Of a stretch of 6,883 nucleotides of DNA, positions 1-6,883 are shown in pieces. Below the pieces are notes generated by a model. It was not told the origin of the DNA, made no database searches, and saw only the letters and a list, made by a program, of their open reading frames with translations. The DNA is from Halieaceae bacterium (GTDB lineage: Bacteria > Pseudomonadota > Gammaproteobacteria > Pseudomonadales > Halieaceae): contig WTJR01000176.1 of the NCBI GenBank assembly GCA_011524755.1, positions 1,957 to 8,839 on the forward strand. The letters are read 5' to 3'. The position numbers and the translations under genes were made by a program. Position 1 is the stretch's first letter. Every line of letters begins with the position of its first letter.

Positions 1-1291
1 TTAGAAAGGCTATTTTTGGAGGCGTCCAGACCGGTACTAATCCTCCTTTACAGAGGCTCAAATTTGAGCAGTCTGAGACCAGCCCGACATCAGGAATGGC
101 GATGATCTCATCACCGACTTGCACTAGCGGATAACACCCTCGCAAATAGGGCGGAACGCCAGCCTCTTGTAGCCATTGTCCTACGGAGCGCCGGGGCCGC
201 TGCCCAAGCGATACAGCCTCTCCGTGACGCGGTGCTCTGACCCGGATGGAAACACCCGCGGGCAACCCCATATCCGCCTCTTGCCACGCAATAGAGCCCC
301 ATCTGCCTGCGAGCGCGCCACCGACCTCACACGAAATATCGAAGTCACAATCAATGTCGCCAGAATACAGATGGATACCCTGACGCCATCGCTGCAAAAG
401 ATAGCCCCCTACTCTCAATTCAGGCAGCTTATCTCCCTGTGCGTGCGTGCACTGACGAGCGAACTCCTCCAATGCCACAAATTCAGGCAGAGGGGCATTT
501 AGTTCTTTTAGCCATCCGTGCAGCGCGCGATGCAAGCTTTTGGCATCGTGAACATCCATGGGCAAATAGGGTCCACCATACCGGGTGTACTCGGTTAGGT
601 TGTCGAAATGGCCCGATGCGGCCAGCTCACCGCTGAGTGTCGCGGAACGGGCAAACCCGGAGCGATAACCCGGCCATCGAGACTCGATGAGCGGAAGGAC
701 CTCGTGTCGAAGAAAATTACGATCGTAACGCGTGTCGTCGTTGCTCCCATCATTCAAATAAGCGAGCTGGTGGGATCCTGCATAGTTCTCAATCTGCTCT
801 CGCGTTAAGCCCAGCAACGGTCTCATGAGCAACCCTCTGCCCAATGGTCGTTTTTCGGGTATTCCAGCCAGCCCCGAGGGCCCTGCTCCTCGAATCAGGC
901 GGAACAGTACGGTCTCAACCTGATCATCGAGGTGATGACCGAGCAAAAGGACATCCCCGTCCGACAGGAAAGATTCAAATACGCTGTATCTAGCATCCCG
1001 CGCTTGCGCTTCAGGGGATGCTCCCGCGTCGACCGATACAACCCGCTCATGAAATTCAACGCCGAGATCAGACGCCACCGCTGCGCAATGCGCGGACCAG
1101 TCATTGGCGTCTTCATGAAGTCCATGATTGATGTGCAACGCAATAATGGGAGGCAAGGCTTCACTCCGGGAGAGTTCAACCAACGCGTGGAGGAGGCTGT
1201 GACTGTCGGCCCCACCTGAAAAGCCAACAAAGATTCTGCTGGCTGTTTGCAGTGAGTCGATTTGCGCAATCAGTGCCGGAAGCAGCGCCAT
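1..1291 (-). CDS. tilS: tRNA(Ile)-lysidine synthetase TilS (last codons beyond left edge)
   Basis: TilS uses ATP and lysine to convert C34 of the CAU-anticodon tRNA-Ile2 to lysidine. This changes both codon reading (AUA) and charging specificity, and the enzyme is essential in most bacteria. I read the frame codon by codon from the ATG at 1289-1291 to the window edge: 430 sense codons with no stop or frameshift, against about 432 residues in E. coli, so almost the whole protein is present. Visible landmarks are the PP-loop SGGADS (residues 25-30), HINHGL (53-58), GHHLDDQVET (118-127) and the RNFLRH region (191-196), all typical of the N-terminal adenylation domain. A C-terminal tRNA-binding domain contains PRHGE (354-358), RRSVGQWLQEAGVPP (from 367) and IPDVGL near the end. 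The start follows the accA stop by 7 bases. The frame is closed by a TGA a short way upstream and has no other nearby start. There is no strong Shine-Dalgarno, so translational coupling to accA is likely. Identity is secure from the motifs. Confidence 0.95.
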   Translation of the reverse strand, partial: MALLPALIAQIDSLQTASRIFVGFSGGADSHSLLHALVELSRSEALPPIIALHINHGLHEDANDWSAHCAAVASDLGVEFHERVVSVDAGASPEAQARDARYSVFESFLSDGDVLLLGHHLDDQVETVLFRLIRGAGPSGLAGIPEKRPLGRGLLMRPLLGLTREQIENYAGSHQLAYLNDGSNDDTRYDRNFLRHEVLPLIESRWPGYRSGFARSATLSGELAASGHFDNLTEYTRYGGPYLPMDVHDAKSLHRALHGWLKELNAPLPEFVALEEFARQCTHAQGDKLPELRVGGYLLQRWRQGIHLYSGDIDCDFDISCEVGGALAGRWGSIAWQEADMGLPAGVSIRVRAPRHGEAVSLGQRPRRSVGQWLQEAGVPPYLRGCYPLVQVGDEIIAIPDVGLVSDCSNLSLCKGGLVPVWTPPKIAFL

Positions 1292-1298
1292 GACGCGA

Positions 1299-2249
1299 TC
1301 ATGCGCTACCGTAGGCCATCAATCGCTGATACCGAGACTCAACCAAGCTATCCATGTCAGTGGCACACAAACGGTCTAGCTGACCCGAGACATGGTCTCG
1401 GATGCGACGCGCCATCTCTTCGACATCACGGTGTGCACCGCCCAAAGGTTCTTGGATGGTCGTGTCGACAATGCCAAGCTCCTCGAGTGTCGATGACGTC
1501 ACACCCATCGCCTCGGCCGCTTGGGGCGCGAATTCACTGCTCTTCCAAATGATATTTGCGCAACCCTCGGGCGAAATAACGAAGTAGGTTGAGTACTGAA
1601 GCATCGCCAAGTGATCTCCGACACCAATGCCCAGGGCACCACCGGACGATCCCTCGCCGATCACCACACACACGATCGGGGTTCTCAGACGCGACATAAC
1701 GGCAAGATTCTGAGCAATCGCCTCAGAGATACCGCGCTCTTCCGAGTCAATGCCCGGGTAGGCTCCGGGAGTATCAATCAGCGTCACTACCGGCATTTTA
1801 AACCGCTCGGCCATCTCCATTAGGCGCAATGCTTTGCGATAACCCTCGGGCTTCGGCATACCAAAGTTTCGGTACACCTTATCTTTGACTGCTCTACCCT
1901 TCTCCTGACCAATGACCATGACGGGACGGTCGTTAAGGCGCGCGACACCGCCGACAATCGCTTTGTCATCCCCAAAATGGCGATCGCCATGGAGCTCATC
2001 AAAGTCATCGAACACCAATGGAATGTAATCGAGCGAATAAGGCCGCAACGGGTGACGAGCAACGCGTACAATATCCCAGGGACTCAAATCGGAATAAATC
2101 GATTGTGTCAGCTTGTGACTCTTGGACTTGAGACGATCTATCTCATCGCTGATATTAATCTCGGAATCATCAACAACTGATTTTAGTTCCTCGATTTTCA
2201 TCTCAAGCTCTGCGATAGGCTGCTCGAAATCAAGATAATTGGGATTCAT
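1299..2249 (-). CDS. accA: Acetyl-CoA carboxylase carboxyltransferase subunit alpha
   Basis: AccA pairs with AccD to form the A2B2 carboxyltransferase, which moves the carboxyl group from biotin on AccB to acetyl-CoA, giving malonyl-CoA for fatty-acid synthesis in the cytoplasm. The 316-residue product is close to the 319 residues of E. coli AccA. Its N-terminal 50 residues are helical and charged, followed by the crotonase-like carboxyltransferase fold. Visible landmarks include DDFDELHGDRHFGDD (81-95), GQEKGR (114-119), DTPGAYPG (159-166), the glycine-rich GEGSSGGALGI (198-208; its Gly-Gly pair fits the oxyanion/acyl-CoA pocket), SPEGCANIIWK (226-236) and EPLGGAHR (267-274). The start is the ATG at 2247-2249, with AGGG at 2259-2262 (minus strand) nine bases upstream as a plausible ribosome-binding site. 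tilS follows after 7 bases. The gene opens onto a divergent spacer, so it probably has its own promoter here. The family identity is secure. Confidence 0.98.
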   Translation of the reverse strand: MNPNYLDFEQPIAELEMKIEELKSVVDDSEINISDEIDRLKSKSHKLTQSIYSDLSPWDIVRVARHPLRPYSLDYIPLVFDDFDELHGDRHFGDDKAIVGGVARLNDRPVMVIGQEKGRAVKDKVYRNFGMPKPEGYRKALRLMEMAERFKMPVVTLIDTPGAYPGIDSEERGISEAIAQNLAVMSRLRTPIVCVVIGEGSSGGALGIGVGDHLAMLQYSTYFVISPEGCANIIWKSSEFAPQAAEAMGVTSSTLEELGIVDTTIQEPLGGAHRDVEEMARRIRDHVSGQLDRLCATDMDSLVESRYQRLMAYGSA

Positions 2250-2367
2250 TGTGACTTGCCCTGTAACAAACGGCTAATATTGCGACCAAACCGACAGTCT
2301 ACAAACGTAGAACGATCGCGTCATCTGTAAGATTTACGCTACGAGTTACCCTACTTTCAAAGATGTT
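2250..2367. promoter_or_regulatory. Divergent intergenic spacer between accA and dusC
   Basis: This 118-base non-coding spacer lies between two genes that start away from each other, so it must hold the 5' leaders and probably the promoters of both transcription units. The composition is more AT-rich than the flanking genes in places. On the plus strand, TAAGAT at 2328-2333 is a possible -10 for dusC, but no good -35 sits at the right distance. On the minus strand, TATTAG near 2274-2279 with a TTGTAG further upstream is a weak candidate for accA, with an over-long gap. A small inverted repeat GTAA-GAT-TTAC occurs at 2327-2337. I could not identify a named operator such as a FadR or FabR site. 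The promoter function follows from gene orientation; the exact elements are not established. Confidence 0.45.
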
Positions 2368-3366
2368 ATGAACAAATCCTCAGACCCAACGCCACGATTG
2401 CTACTCGCTCCCATGGAAGGAGTGATGGAATCGGTCATGCGCGAGATGCTGACAGCAATCGGTGGCTACGAGCGTTGTGTCACCGAGTTTGTTCGTGTTT
2501 CTAGTACGGTGCTCCCTCCAAAAGTCTTCCATCGGCTCTGTCCCGAACTCAAAAATGAGGGGAGAACAGCCTCTGGTACTCCGGTTTACGTTCAGTTGCT
2601 CGGGTCAGATCCTGCTTTGATGGCCGCAAACGCTAAAATAGTTGCCAAGCTGGGCGCGCCAGGCATCGACCTCAACTTTGGCTGTCCCGCGAAAACGGTC
2701 AATAAATCTCGAGGCGGTGCAACCTTGTTGAAAACCCCCGAGCTCATTTTCGATATTTGCAAGGCCGTAAGAGACGCAACACCCGTAGACACGCCCGTTA
2801 CCGCAAAGGTGAGACTGGGGTTTGATGACGATTCCCAGTTCGCTGATATCGCCGACTATGCGATCAAGAGTGGTATTAACGAGTTGACGGTCCATGCGAG
2901 AACAAAAGTACAGGCCTACCGTCCCCCTGCGCATTGGTCGCAGCTAGGCACTATCTCTAACCACCGAGGCATTCCCATTATCGCGAACGGTGAGATCTGG
3001 ACGCCGAGTGATCTCGACCGCTGTCGGGAGCAAAGTGGCTGCGATGCATTCATGTTGGCAAGAGGCGCGCTCTGTCGACCTGACCTTGGTCGCGCCATTA
3101 AGGCTCATGCGGAGAGCGTTCCCGTTAACCCCATGAGCTGGCCGGAAGTTGCAGAACTACTCATCCAGTTCTTTGAAGCCAATGGGGCGCGCTACGACCG
3201 CAAGTATTCGATCAATCCATTGAAACAATGGCTCGTCTATCTTCAATACTGCTACCCCCAGGCCGCCGCATTATTTGCACAAGTTAAGCGAATCCGCGAT
3301 CCTGATGACATGATGTGTGCGCTACTGGGAGCCACACAGAAGCGGGCCATATCAGCAGCAGCCTGA
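2368..3366 (+). CDS. dusC: tRNA-dihydrouridine(16) synthase DusC
   Basis: Dus enzymes are FMN-dependent flavoproteins that reduce specific uridines in the tRNA D-loop to dihydrouridine with NADPH; the DusC branch acts at U16. The 332-residue product starts its TIM barrel with LLLAPMEGVMES (11-22), which matches the DusC opening rather than DusA or DusB. It continues with TEFVRVSSTVLPPKVFHRLCPEL (39-61), QLLGSDP (76-82), the catalytic-cysteine motif DLNFGCPAKTVNKSRGGATLL (101-121; Cys106 is the expected proton donor), KVRLGFD (147-153), the FMN-phosphate segment VHARTK with GYR-like AYR (175-185), IANGEIW (205-211) and ARGAL (231-235). The C-terminal region, about residues 247-332, fits the helical tRNA-binding domain, including INPLKQWLVYLQYCYP. 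The ATG at 2368 lacks a clear Shine-Dalgarno. It is still the best start because the conserved barrel begins only ten residues later. The POT transporter follows 44 bases downstream. The subfamily call rests on remembered similarity to E. coli DusC. Confidence 0.93.
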   Translation: MNKSSDPTPRLLLAPMEGVMESVMREMLTAIGGYERCVTEFVRVSSTVLPPKVFHRLCPELKNEGRTASGTPVYVQLLGSDPALMAANAKIVAKLGAPGIDLNFGCPAKTVNKSRGGATLLKTPELIFDICKAVRDATPVDTPVTAKVRLGFDDDSQFADIADYAIKSGINELTVHARTKVQAYRPPAHWSQLGTISNHRGIPIIANGEIWTPSDLDRCREQSGCDAFMLARGALCRPDLGRAIKAHAESVPVNPMSWPEVAELLIQFFEANGARYDRKYSINPLKQWLVYLQYCYPQAAALFAQVKRIRDPDDMMCALLGATQKRAISAAA

Positions 3367-3410
3367 AACACGGTCCGTTCAACCGTTAGTTAACAACAAT
3401 AAGGAATACC

Positions 3411-4952
3411 ATGACGACACAGGCAATGCCGACAGGCCCTGAGTGGTTCGGACACCCACGCGGTTTATTCGTTTGCTTCGCCACCGAGATGTGGGAGCGG
3501 TTTTCGTTTTATGGCATGAAGTACCTACTGGTGCTTTTCCTGGTTCAGCATCACCTGTTCAGTGACGGTGAAGCACTCCGGATACTCGGAGCTTACGCAG
3601 CGCTTGTTTACGCCATGCCCTTGCTGGGCGGCATTGTGTCGGACCGTTACCTTGGTCAAACAAAAGCGGTCAAGTTGGGTGGAATCCTGCTCGTTTTAGG
3701 TCATTGCGCCATGGCGTTTGAGGGCGTGCCGGCTACGCAAGATATCGCCGGGGAGGTCGTCAGGGACGACCAGGCCATTACCGTATTCTATTTTGCGCTG
3801 GCGCTGATTGTGGTGGGTGTTGGCTTACTAAAACCCAACATTTCCACCGTGGTCGGTCGACTTTACGGCGAGAATGACCCGCGTCGAGATGGCGGCTTCA
3901 CCATTTTCTACATGGGCATCAATATCGGTGCCGCTAGCGCATCCCTACTCTGTGGTTGGTTAGCCAGTGCCTATGGCTGGGCCTACGGGTTTGGCGCTGC
4001 TGGCATTGGCATGCTCATTGGCTTAATTGTTTTTTCGCTTGGCCAGGACTGGTTAGAGGGTCATGGCGACCCCTCGGATCCCGCCGTTTTAAAGCAACCC
4101 GCTAGCGCATCGCTTGGTCTACTCAATGTAGAGAACACCATCAGTGTCTACAGTGTCTTATCCGTTTTTGTTATTTGGATCGTTCTGCAACAACCCAATG
4201 GTGTCGGATTCATGCTGCCAGCGGTGGCCGCACTCTTCTTAGCGTGGTTTGTCTGGCTACTTGCGACACAGTGCGACTCAGAAGAGCGGGGAAAAATGAG
4301 TGCCCTTTTCTTTCTCATCGTTATCAGCACTGTGTTCTGGTCGATGTTTGAGCAATCGGGCGGATCAATGACCTTATTTGCCGACAGAGCAACGGACCTG
4401 ACGCTCTTCGGCATGGAATTGACCGCAGCGCAGTTCGGTTCCGCCAATGCCATCTTCATTATCTTACTGTCGCCCCTCTTTGCACTGATGTGGCCAGCAC
4501 TGCTGTCGAACAATATTGAACCCTCGACACCAGCGAAGTTTGGCCTCGGCATTGTTCAAGTAGGTCTTGGATTTGGTGCACTGCTTATCGGGCTCAACAA
4601 TCCAGACTCGGCAGGCTTGGTGTCTGCCTGGTGGCTTGTGCTGGCCTATTTCCTTCACACGTCAGCCGAGCTCTGTTTAAGCCCCATTGGGCTCTCTGCC
4701 GTTACAAAACTGTCGATTGCCCGCTATGTCGGCGTGATGATGGGCGCATGGTTCTTAGCCAGCGCTTACGGTTCCTATCTGGCGTCAGAGCTCGCTATTT
4801 TCTTTTCAAGCATAGGCGGTGAAGACGGGAGACTCGATAACAGCGGATTCAACGCGTTGTTCACTGAGCTCCTCATGTACGGCGTTGGCGTGGGTATCGC
4901 TGTATTACTGGTATCGCCTCTGGTGAGGCGTCTCATGAAGGACGTTCGCTAG
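3411..4952 (+). CDS. Proton-coupled oligopeptide transporter (POT/PTR2 family, MFS)
   Basis: This is an inner-membrane symporter of the major facilitator superfamily that imports di- and tripeptides (sometimes related compounds) with protons. The 513-residue protein has the usual POT length and many hydrophobic segments consistent with 12-14 transmembrane helices. Helix 1 carries the proton-coupling motif EMWERFSFYG (26-35; the E-x-x-E-R residues are Glu26, Glu29, Arg30). The MFS loop GGIVSDRYLGQTKAVKLGG follows at 73-91. Lys141 in LLKPNIS matches the conserved helix-4 lysine, and FTIFYMGINIGA (163-174) is the PTR2 signature. The C-terminal half keeps FWSMFEQSGGS (309-319, Glu314) and the helix-10 SAELCLSPIGLSAVTKL (418-434, Glu420). 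All expected proton and peptide-binding positions appear intact, so it should be functional. AAGGA at 3401-3405 lies five bases before the ATG and fixes the start. It may be co-transcribed with dusC, and it ends 65 bases before the stop of a convergent RND gene. The exact substrate cannot be read from sequence. Confidence 0.95.
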   Translation: MTTQAMPTGPEWFGHPRGLFVCFATEMWERFSFYGMKYLLVLFLVQHHLFSDGEALRILGAYAALVYAMPLLGGIVSDRYLGQTKAVKLGGILLVLGHCAMAFEGVPATQDIAGEVVRDDQAITVFYFALALIVVGVGLLKPNISTVVGRLYGENDPRRDGGFTIFYMGINIGAASASLLCGWLASAYGWAYGFGAAGIGMLIGLIVFSLGQDWLEGHGDPSDPAVLKQPASASLGLLNVENTISVYSVLSVFVIWIVLQQPNGVGFMLPAVAALFLAWFVWLLATQCDSEERGKMSALFFLIVISTVFWSMFEQSGGSMTLFADRATDLTLFGMELTAAQFGSANAIFIILLSPLFALMWPALLSNNIEPSTPAKFGLGIVQVGLGFGALLIGLNNPDSAGLVSAWWLVLAYFLHTSAELCLSPIGLSAVTKLSIARYVGVMMGAWFLASAYGSYLASELAIFFSSIGGEDGRLDNSGFNALFTELLMYGVGVGIAVLLVSPLVRRLMKDVR

Positions 4953-4995
4953 ACGGTCGAATTTGTTGCCGAGGGCGTGTAGGCGAAGGGGTTAT

Positions 4996-5035
4996 GCGTA
5001 GGCGCAGGTGACTGCGCTTACGCTGCTTCTTCCTT
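4996..5035 (+). terminator. Hairpin terminator for the POT transporter transcript
   Basis: A 12-base-pair stem is formed by 4996-5007 (GCGTAGGCGCAG) and 5012-5023 (CTGCGCTTACGC), closed by the four-base loop GTGA, a GNRA-type tetraloop in RNA. The only non-Watson-Crick pair is G5001-U5018. In plus-strand RNA this is a tolerated wobble; in minus-strand RNA the same position is an A-C mismatch and the loop is no longer GNRA. Downstream on the plus strand is a pyrimidine-rich run, TGCTTCTTCCTT (5024-5035), while on the minus strand ATAACCCC follows. Both facts favour plus-strand use, ending the transporter message 43 bases past its stop. The U-tract is interrupted, so termination may be partial. 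The hairpin overlaps the last codon and stop codon of the convergent RND gene. Confidence 0.7.
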
Positions 5036-6883
5036 GGAAAAACTCGGGAAGAATCGGGCTAACCAAGCCCTCGTCTTTCGCCAGTCATCGCCAATCAGGT
5101 AGAGCGCAGGCACCAAGAACAGGCTGACAAAGAAGGCAAAGAACACGCCGAACGCCAGCGAGATAACTGACGGCTTGAGGAACGCGGCCGCCTGAGACGT
5201 CTCTGCAATGATCGGCATGAGTCCAACAAAGGTCGTTAGCGTGGTTAGCAGAATCGGTCTGAAACGATTTTTCGCCGCGTTGATAATAGCGGTGAAGCGA
5301 TCGTCACCCTTCTCCTCGCGCTTCAAGATGTAATCAATCAGGACCAGATTATCATTCACGACGACCCCCGCGGCCGCTCCCATACCAAAGAACGAGAACA
5401 TATCGAGCGGAATGCCAATCAGCTGGTGACCAAAAATAGCGCCCATGTACGCGAAGGGAATCGCTGACATGATGATCGTCGGCAAGGTGTACGATCTGAA
5501 GGCAACCGCTAAAAGCGCGTAAATGGTCAACATGGCAATGGTGAAAAGGCGGGTGACTTCCGTCATAAATTCAGCTTGCTGCTCTTCCCAACCGCCTTTG
5601 ATGACTTGCAATGCGGGATAACGCTGCTGAAGCTCAGGAATGAACTCATCCTGAACCATGTCGTTGATGTCACCCATCGAGTCCACATTGACCCGAGCGA
5701 ACACCTCAAAGATGCGCTGGCCGTCCCTACGAACAATACGTTGTGACGCCTTACGCACCTCGATGTCAGCCACGGTGGCCAAGGGGATGAGACGCCCGTC
5801 ACTGGTTCGCACATTGAGGTCGCGAAGCGACGTTAGGGTCTCGCGGGCATCCTGTGGGTAGCGCAACATGACGCGCACATCACCGTACTGGCGAGGTAGG
5901 CGTTGAACCTCCTCGCCGTAGTAGGATTGTCGAACCTGACGCGACACATCGGAGAGTGTGACCCCCAAAGTTTGTGCGCCGGGTTTCAGGCGGATATTTA
6001 GTTCATCGATCTCGCCACGTTGGTTATCGCGAACAAAAAAGACATCCTCAAAGGTTACTAGGTAGTTTCTCAGTTCAGCCGCGGCCTGCTTGAGTCGCTC
6101 CTCATTCGAATGCGCGAAAACAAATGTGAGTACGGCCTCGCCCTGATTAGCGGTGTACTGCACGTTGATATTTTCTGCATCGGGAATATCGCCCATGGTT
6201 TCGAGATAGGTCTCTGCGACTTCTCGCATACTGATATTGCTCTCGCCAGGTGGCGGCAACTGCACGTACTGCTCGAGTTGATTGTCGTAGGCAAAGGTAA
6301 ACGCGCCAATCACCGGGTATTGGGCCTTAAGCCCATCACTGGTTCGGTCCAGCTGATTCATGACCGCTTCGGTGCGTGAAAACGGAACACCCGTCGGCAA
6401 CCCAACGTTGACGACCAAGGTCTCACTCTCGAGTTGCGGGAAGAAATAAAATCTCACCCAGCCGGTACTGGCGAGCGTCAGGGCAACGATAAAACCAGCA
6501 AGGAAGACGGCACTGAGCGTGTACCGCAGCTCCAATGCTTTAGCGAGTAGCGGCGCATACGTTTTCTCAGCAAAGGTCATGATGCCATCGGCGATACGAC
6601 GCTGAAGGGCAAAACCACGCGTCTCATCGGTGCGCGCAGGCAAATGCCTTAAATGCGCAGGCAAAATACAAAACGCCTCAATTAACGAGAATGCCAATGC
6701 GAAAGCAATAACAGCAGAGAGATGGCGCAGAAACTCACTTTGAGGGCCCGATAAAAATGCCCAGGGTGCAAACGCAACCACGGTGGTCAAAACAGCGAAG
6801 ATAACCGGTCTGGCAACGGCTGAGGCTCCGACAATAGCGGCTTCTTGAGCCTCGAGCCCGAGATCCTCTCTGTGGTGGTGGAT
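5018..6883 (-). CDS. RND-superfamily efflux permease, C-terminal 621 residues (N-terminus beyond right edge)
   Basis: This is an inner-membrane proton-driven pump of the AcrB-like RND superfamily, normally trimeric and working with a periplasmic adaptor and an outer-membrane channel. The reading frame is open to the right edge (622 codons including the TAA at 5018-5020). The TTG at 6788-6790 is internal, because conserved sequence (IHHHRED, then EAAIVGASAVARPVIFAVLTT) continues upstream. With a family length near 1,000-1,050 residues, roughly 400 are missing, including most of the first half and the helix-4 aspartates. In visible order there are: the helix 4-6 region (about residues 15-85); the second-half TM7 and periplasmic porter/docking segment beginning FFPQLESETLVVNVGLPTG (from about 148); a long periplasmic domain up to about 440; then a TM8-12 bundle ending FFPSFSKEEAA. 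The helix-10 motif is GVVVNDNLVLIDY (506-518), where AcrB has a Lys-Asn pair. The gene converges on the POT transporter. The substrate is unknown; adaptor genes, if linked, would lie to the right. Confidence 0.93.
   Translation of the reverse strand: MHHHREDLGLEAQEAAIVGASAVARPVIFAVLTTVVAFAPWAFLSGPQSEFLRHLSAVIAFALAFSLIEAFCILPAHLRHLPARTDETRGFALQRRIADGIMTFAEKTYAPLLAKALELRYTLSAVFLAGFIVALTLASTGWVRFYFFPQLESETLVVNVGLPTGVPFSRTEAVMNQLDRTSDGLKAQYPVIGAFTFAYDNQLEQYVQLPPPGESNISMREVAETYLETMGDIPDAENINVQYTANQGEAVLTFVFAHSNEERLKQAAAELRNYLVTFEDVFFVRDNQRGEIDELNIRLKPGAQTLGVTLSDVSRQVRQSYYGEEVQRLPRQYGDVRVMLRYPQDARETLTSLRDLNVRTSDGRLIPLATVADIEVRKASQRIVRRDGQRIFEVFARVNVDSMGDINDMVQDEFIPELQQRYPALQVIKGGWEEQQAEFMTEVTRLFTIAMLTIYALLAVAFRSYTLPTIIMSAIPFAYMGAIFGHQLIGIPLDMFSFFGMGAAAGVVVNDNLVLIDYILKREEKGDDRFTAIINAAKNRFRPILLTTLTTFVGLMPIIAETSQAAAFLKPSVISLAFGVFFAFFVSLFLVPALYLIGDDWRKTRAWLARFFPSFSKEEAA

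Noticed and set aside
895..1269. A 124-codon minus-strand frame, and several plus-strand frames of 60-110 codons across 176-1552.
   Set aside because: These are out-of-frame shadows of the intact tilS and accA genes. Their translations look like low-quality protein with no recognisable motifs, whereas the tilS frame carries the full set of family motifs.
1..1291. The possibility that tilS is a frameshifted pseudogene, since the shorter overlapping frames make it look broken.
   Set aside because: A codon-by-codon reading shows one continuous frame of 430 codons from 1291 to the left edge, with all catalytic and C-terminal motifs in register.
1290..2324. An 11-base string ATGACGCGATC at 1290-1300 repeated in inverted orientation at 2314-2324, bracketing accA.
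   Set aside because: About a dozen inverted or direct matches of this length are expected by chance in a window of this size. There is no flanking extension, target duplication or transposase to suggest a mobile unit.
3367..3410. A terminator between dusC and the transporter gene.
   Set aside because: Only short, weak inverted matches are present (such as ACGG-T-CCGT) and there is no T-run after them.
4148..4552. A 134-codon minus-strand frame inside the peptide transporter gene.
   Set aside because: It lies wholly opposite a well-supported coding region, has no recognisable domain, and no ribosome-binding site or promoter that I can see.
6788..6790. TTG as the start codon of a 590-residue RND protein.
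   Set aside because: The frame stays open to the window edge and the 31 upstream codons encode conserved RND sequence, so this TTG is an internal leucine codon of a larger gene.

Overview
The window looks like an ordinary chromosomal stretch from a gammaproteobacterium, with tightly packed housekeeping and membrane-transport genes. The AccA, TilS and DusC homologues resemble the E. coli proteins in length and motif layout. An accA gene followed directly by tilS is the arrangement known from Pseudomonas, so a free-living (perhaps marine) gammaproteobacterium is my best guess. That assignment is inference from remembered sequences, not from a search.

Left part (1-2249, minus strand): accA (acetyl-CoA carboxylase carboxyltransferase alpha subunit) is followed after 7 bases by tilS (tRNA-Ile lysidine synthetase). 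tilS is open from its ATG at 1291 to the left edge: 430 codons with no stop, so only the extreme C-terminus lies outside. A 118-base spacer (2250-2367) then separates accA from the divergent right-hand genes.

Middle part (2368-4952, plus strand): dusC (tRNA-dihydrouridine16 synthase) is followed after 44 bases by a proton-coupled oligopeptide transporter of the POT/PTR2 family. The two could be co-transcribed.

Right part (5018-6883, minus strand): this is the C-terminal 621 residues of a large RND-superfamily efflux permease, whose N-terminal part lies beyond the right edge. It converges on the transporter gene. A strong GNRA-capped hairpin at 4996-5023 sits at the junction and overlaps the permease stop codon. 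It probably terminates the plus-strand transcript.

Two tRNA-modifying enzymes (TilS at C34 of tRNA-Ile2, DusC at U16 of tRNAs) flank the fatty-acid synthesis gene accA, and two transporters fill the rest. I see no mobile elements, CRISPR arrays, RNA genes, phage genes or defence-type modules, and no evidence of a new multi-gene system. The more interesting points are the terminator/stop-codon overlap, the non-canonical proton-relay residues of the RND permease, the separation of accA from its usual upstream neighbour dnaE, and the odd translation start of dusC.
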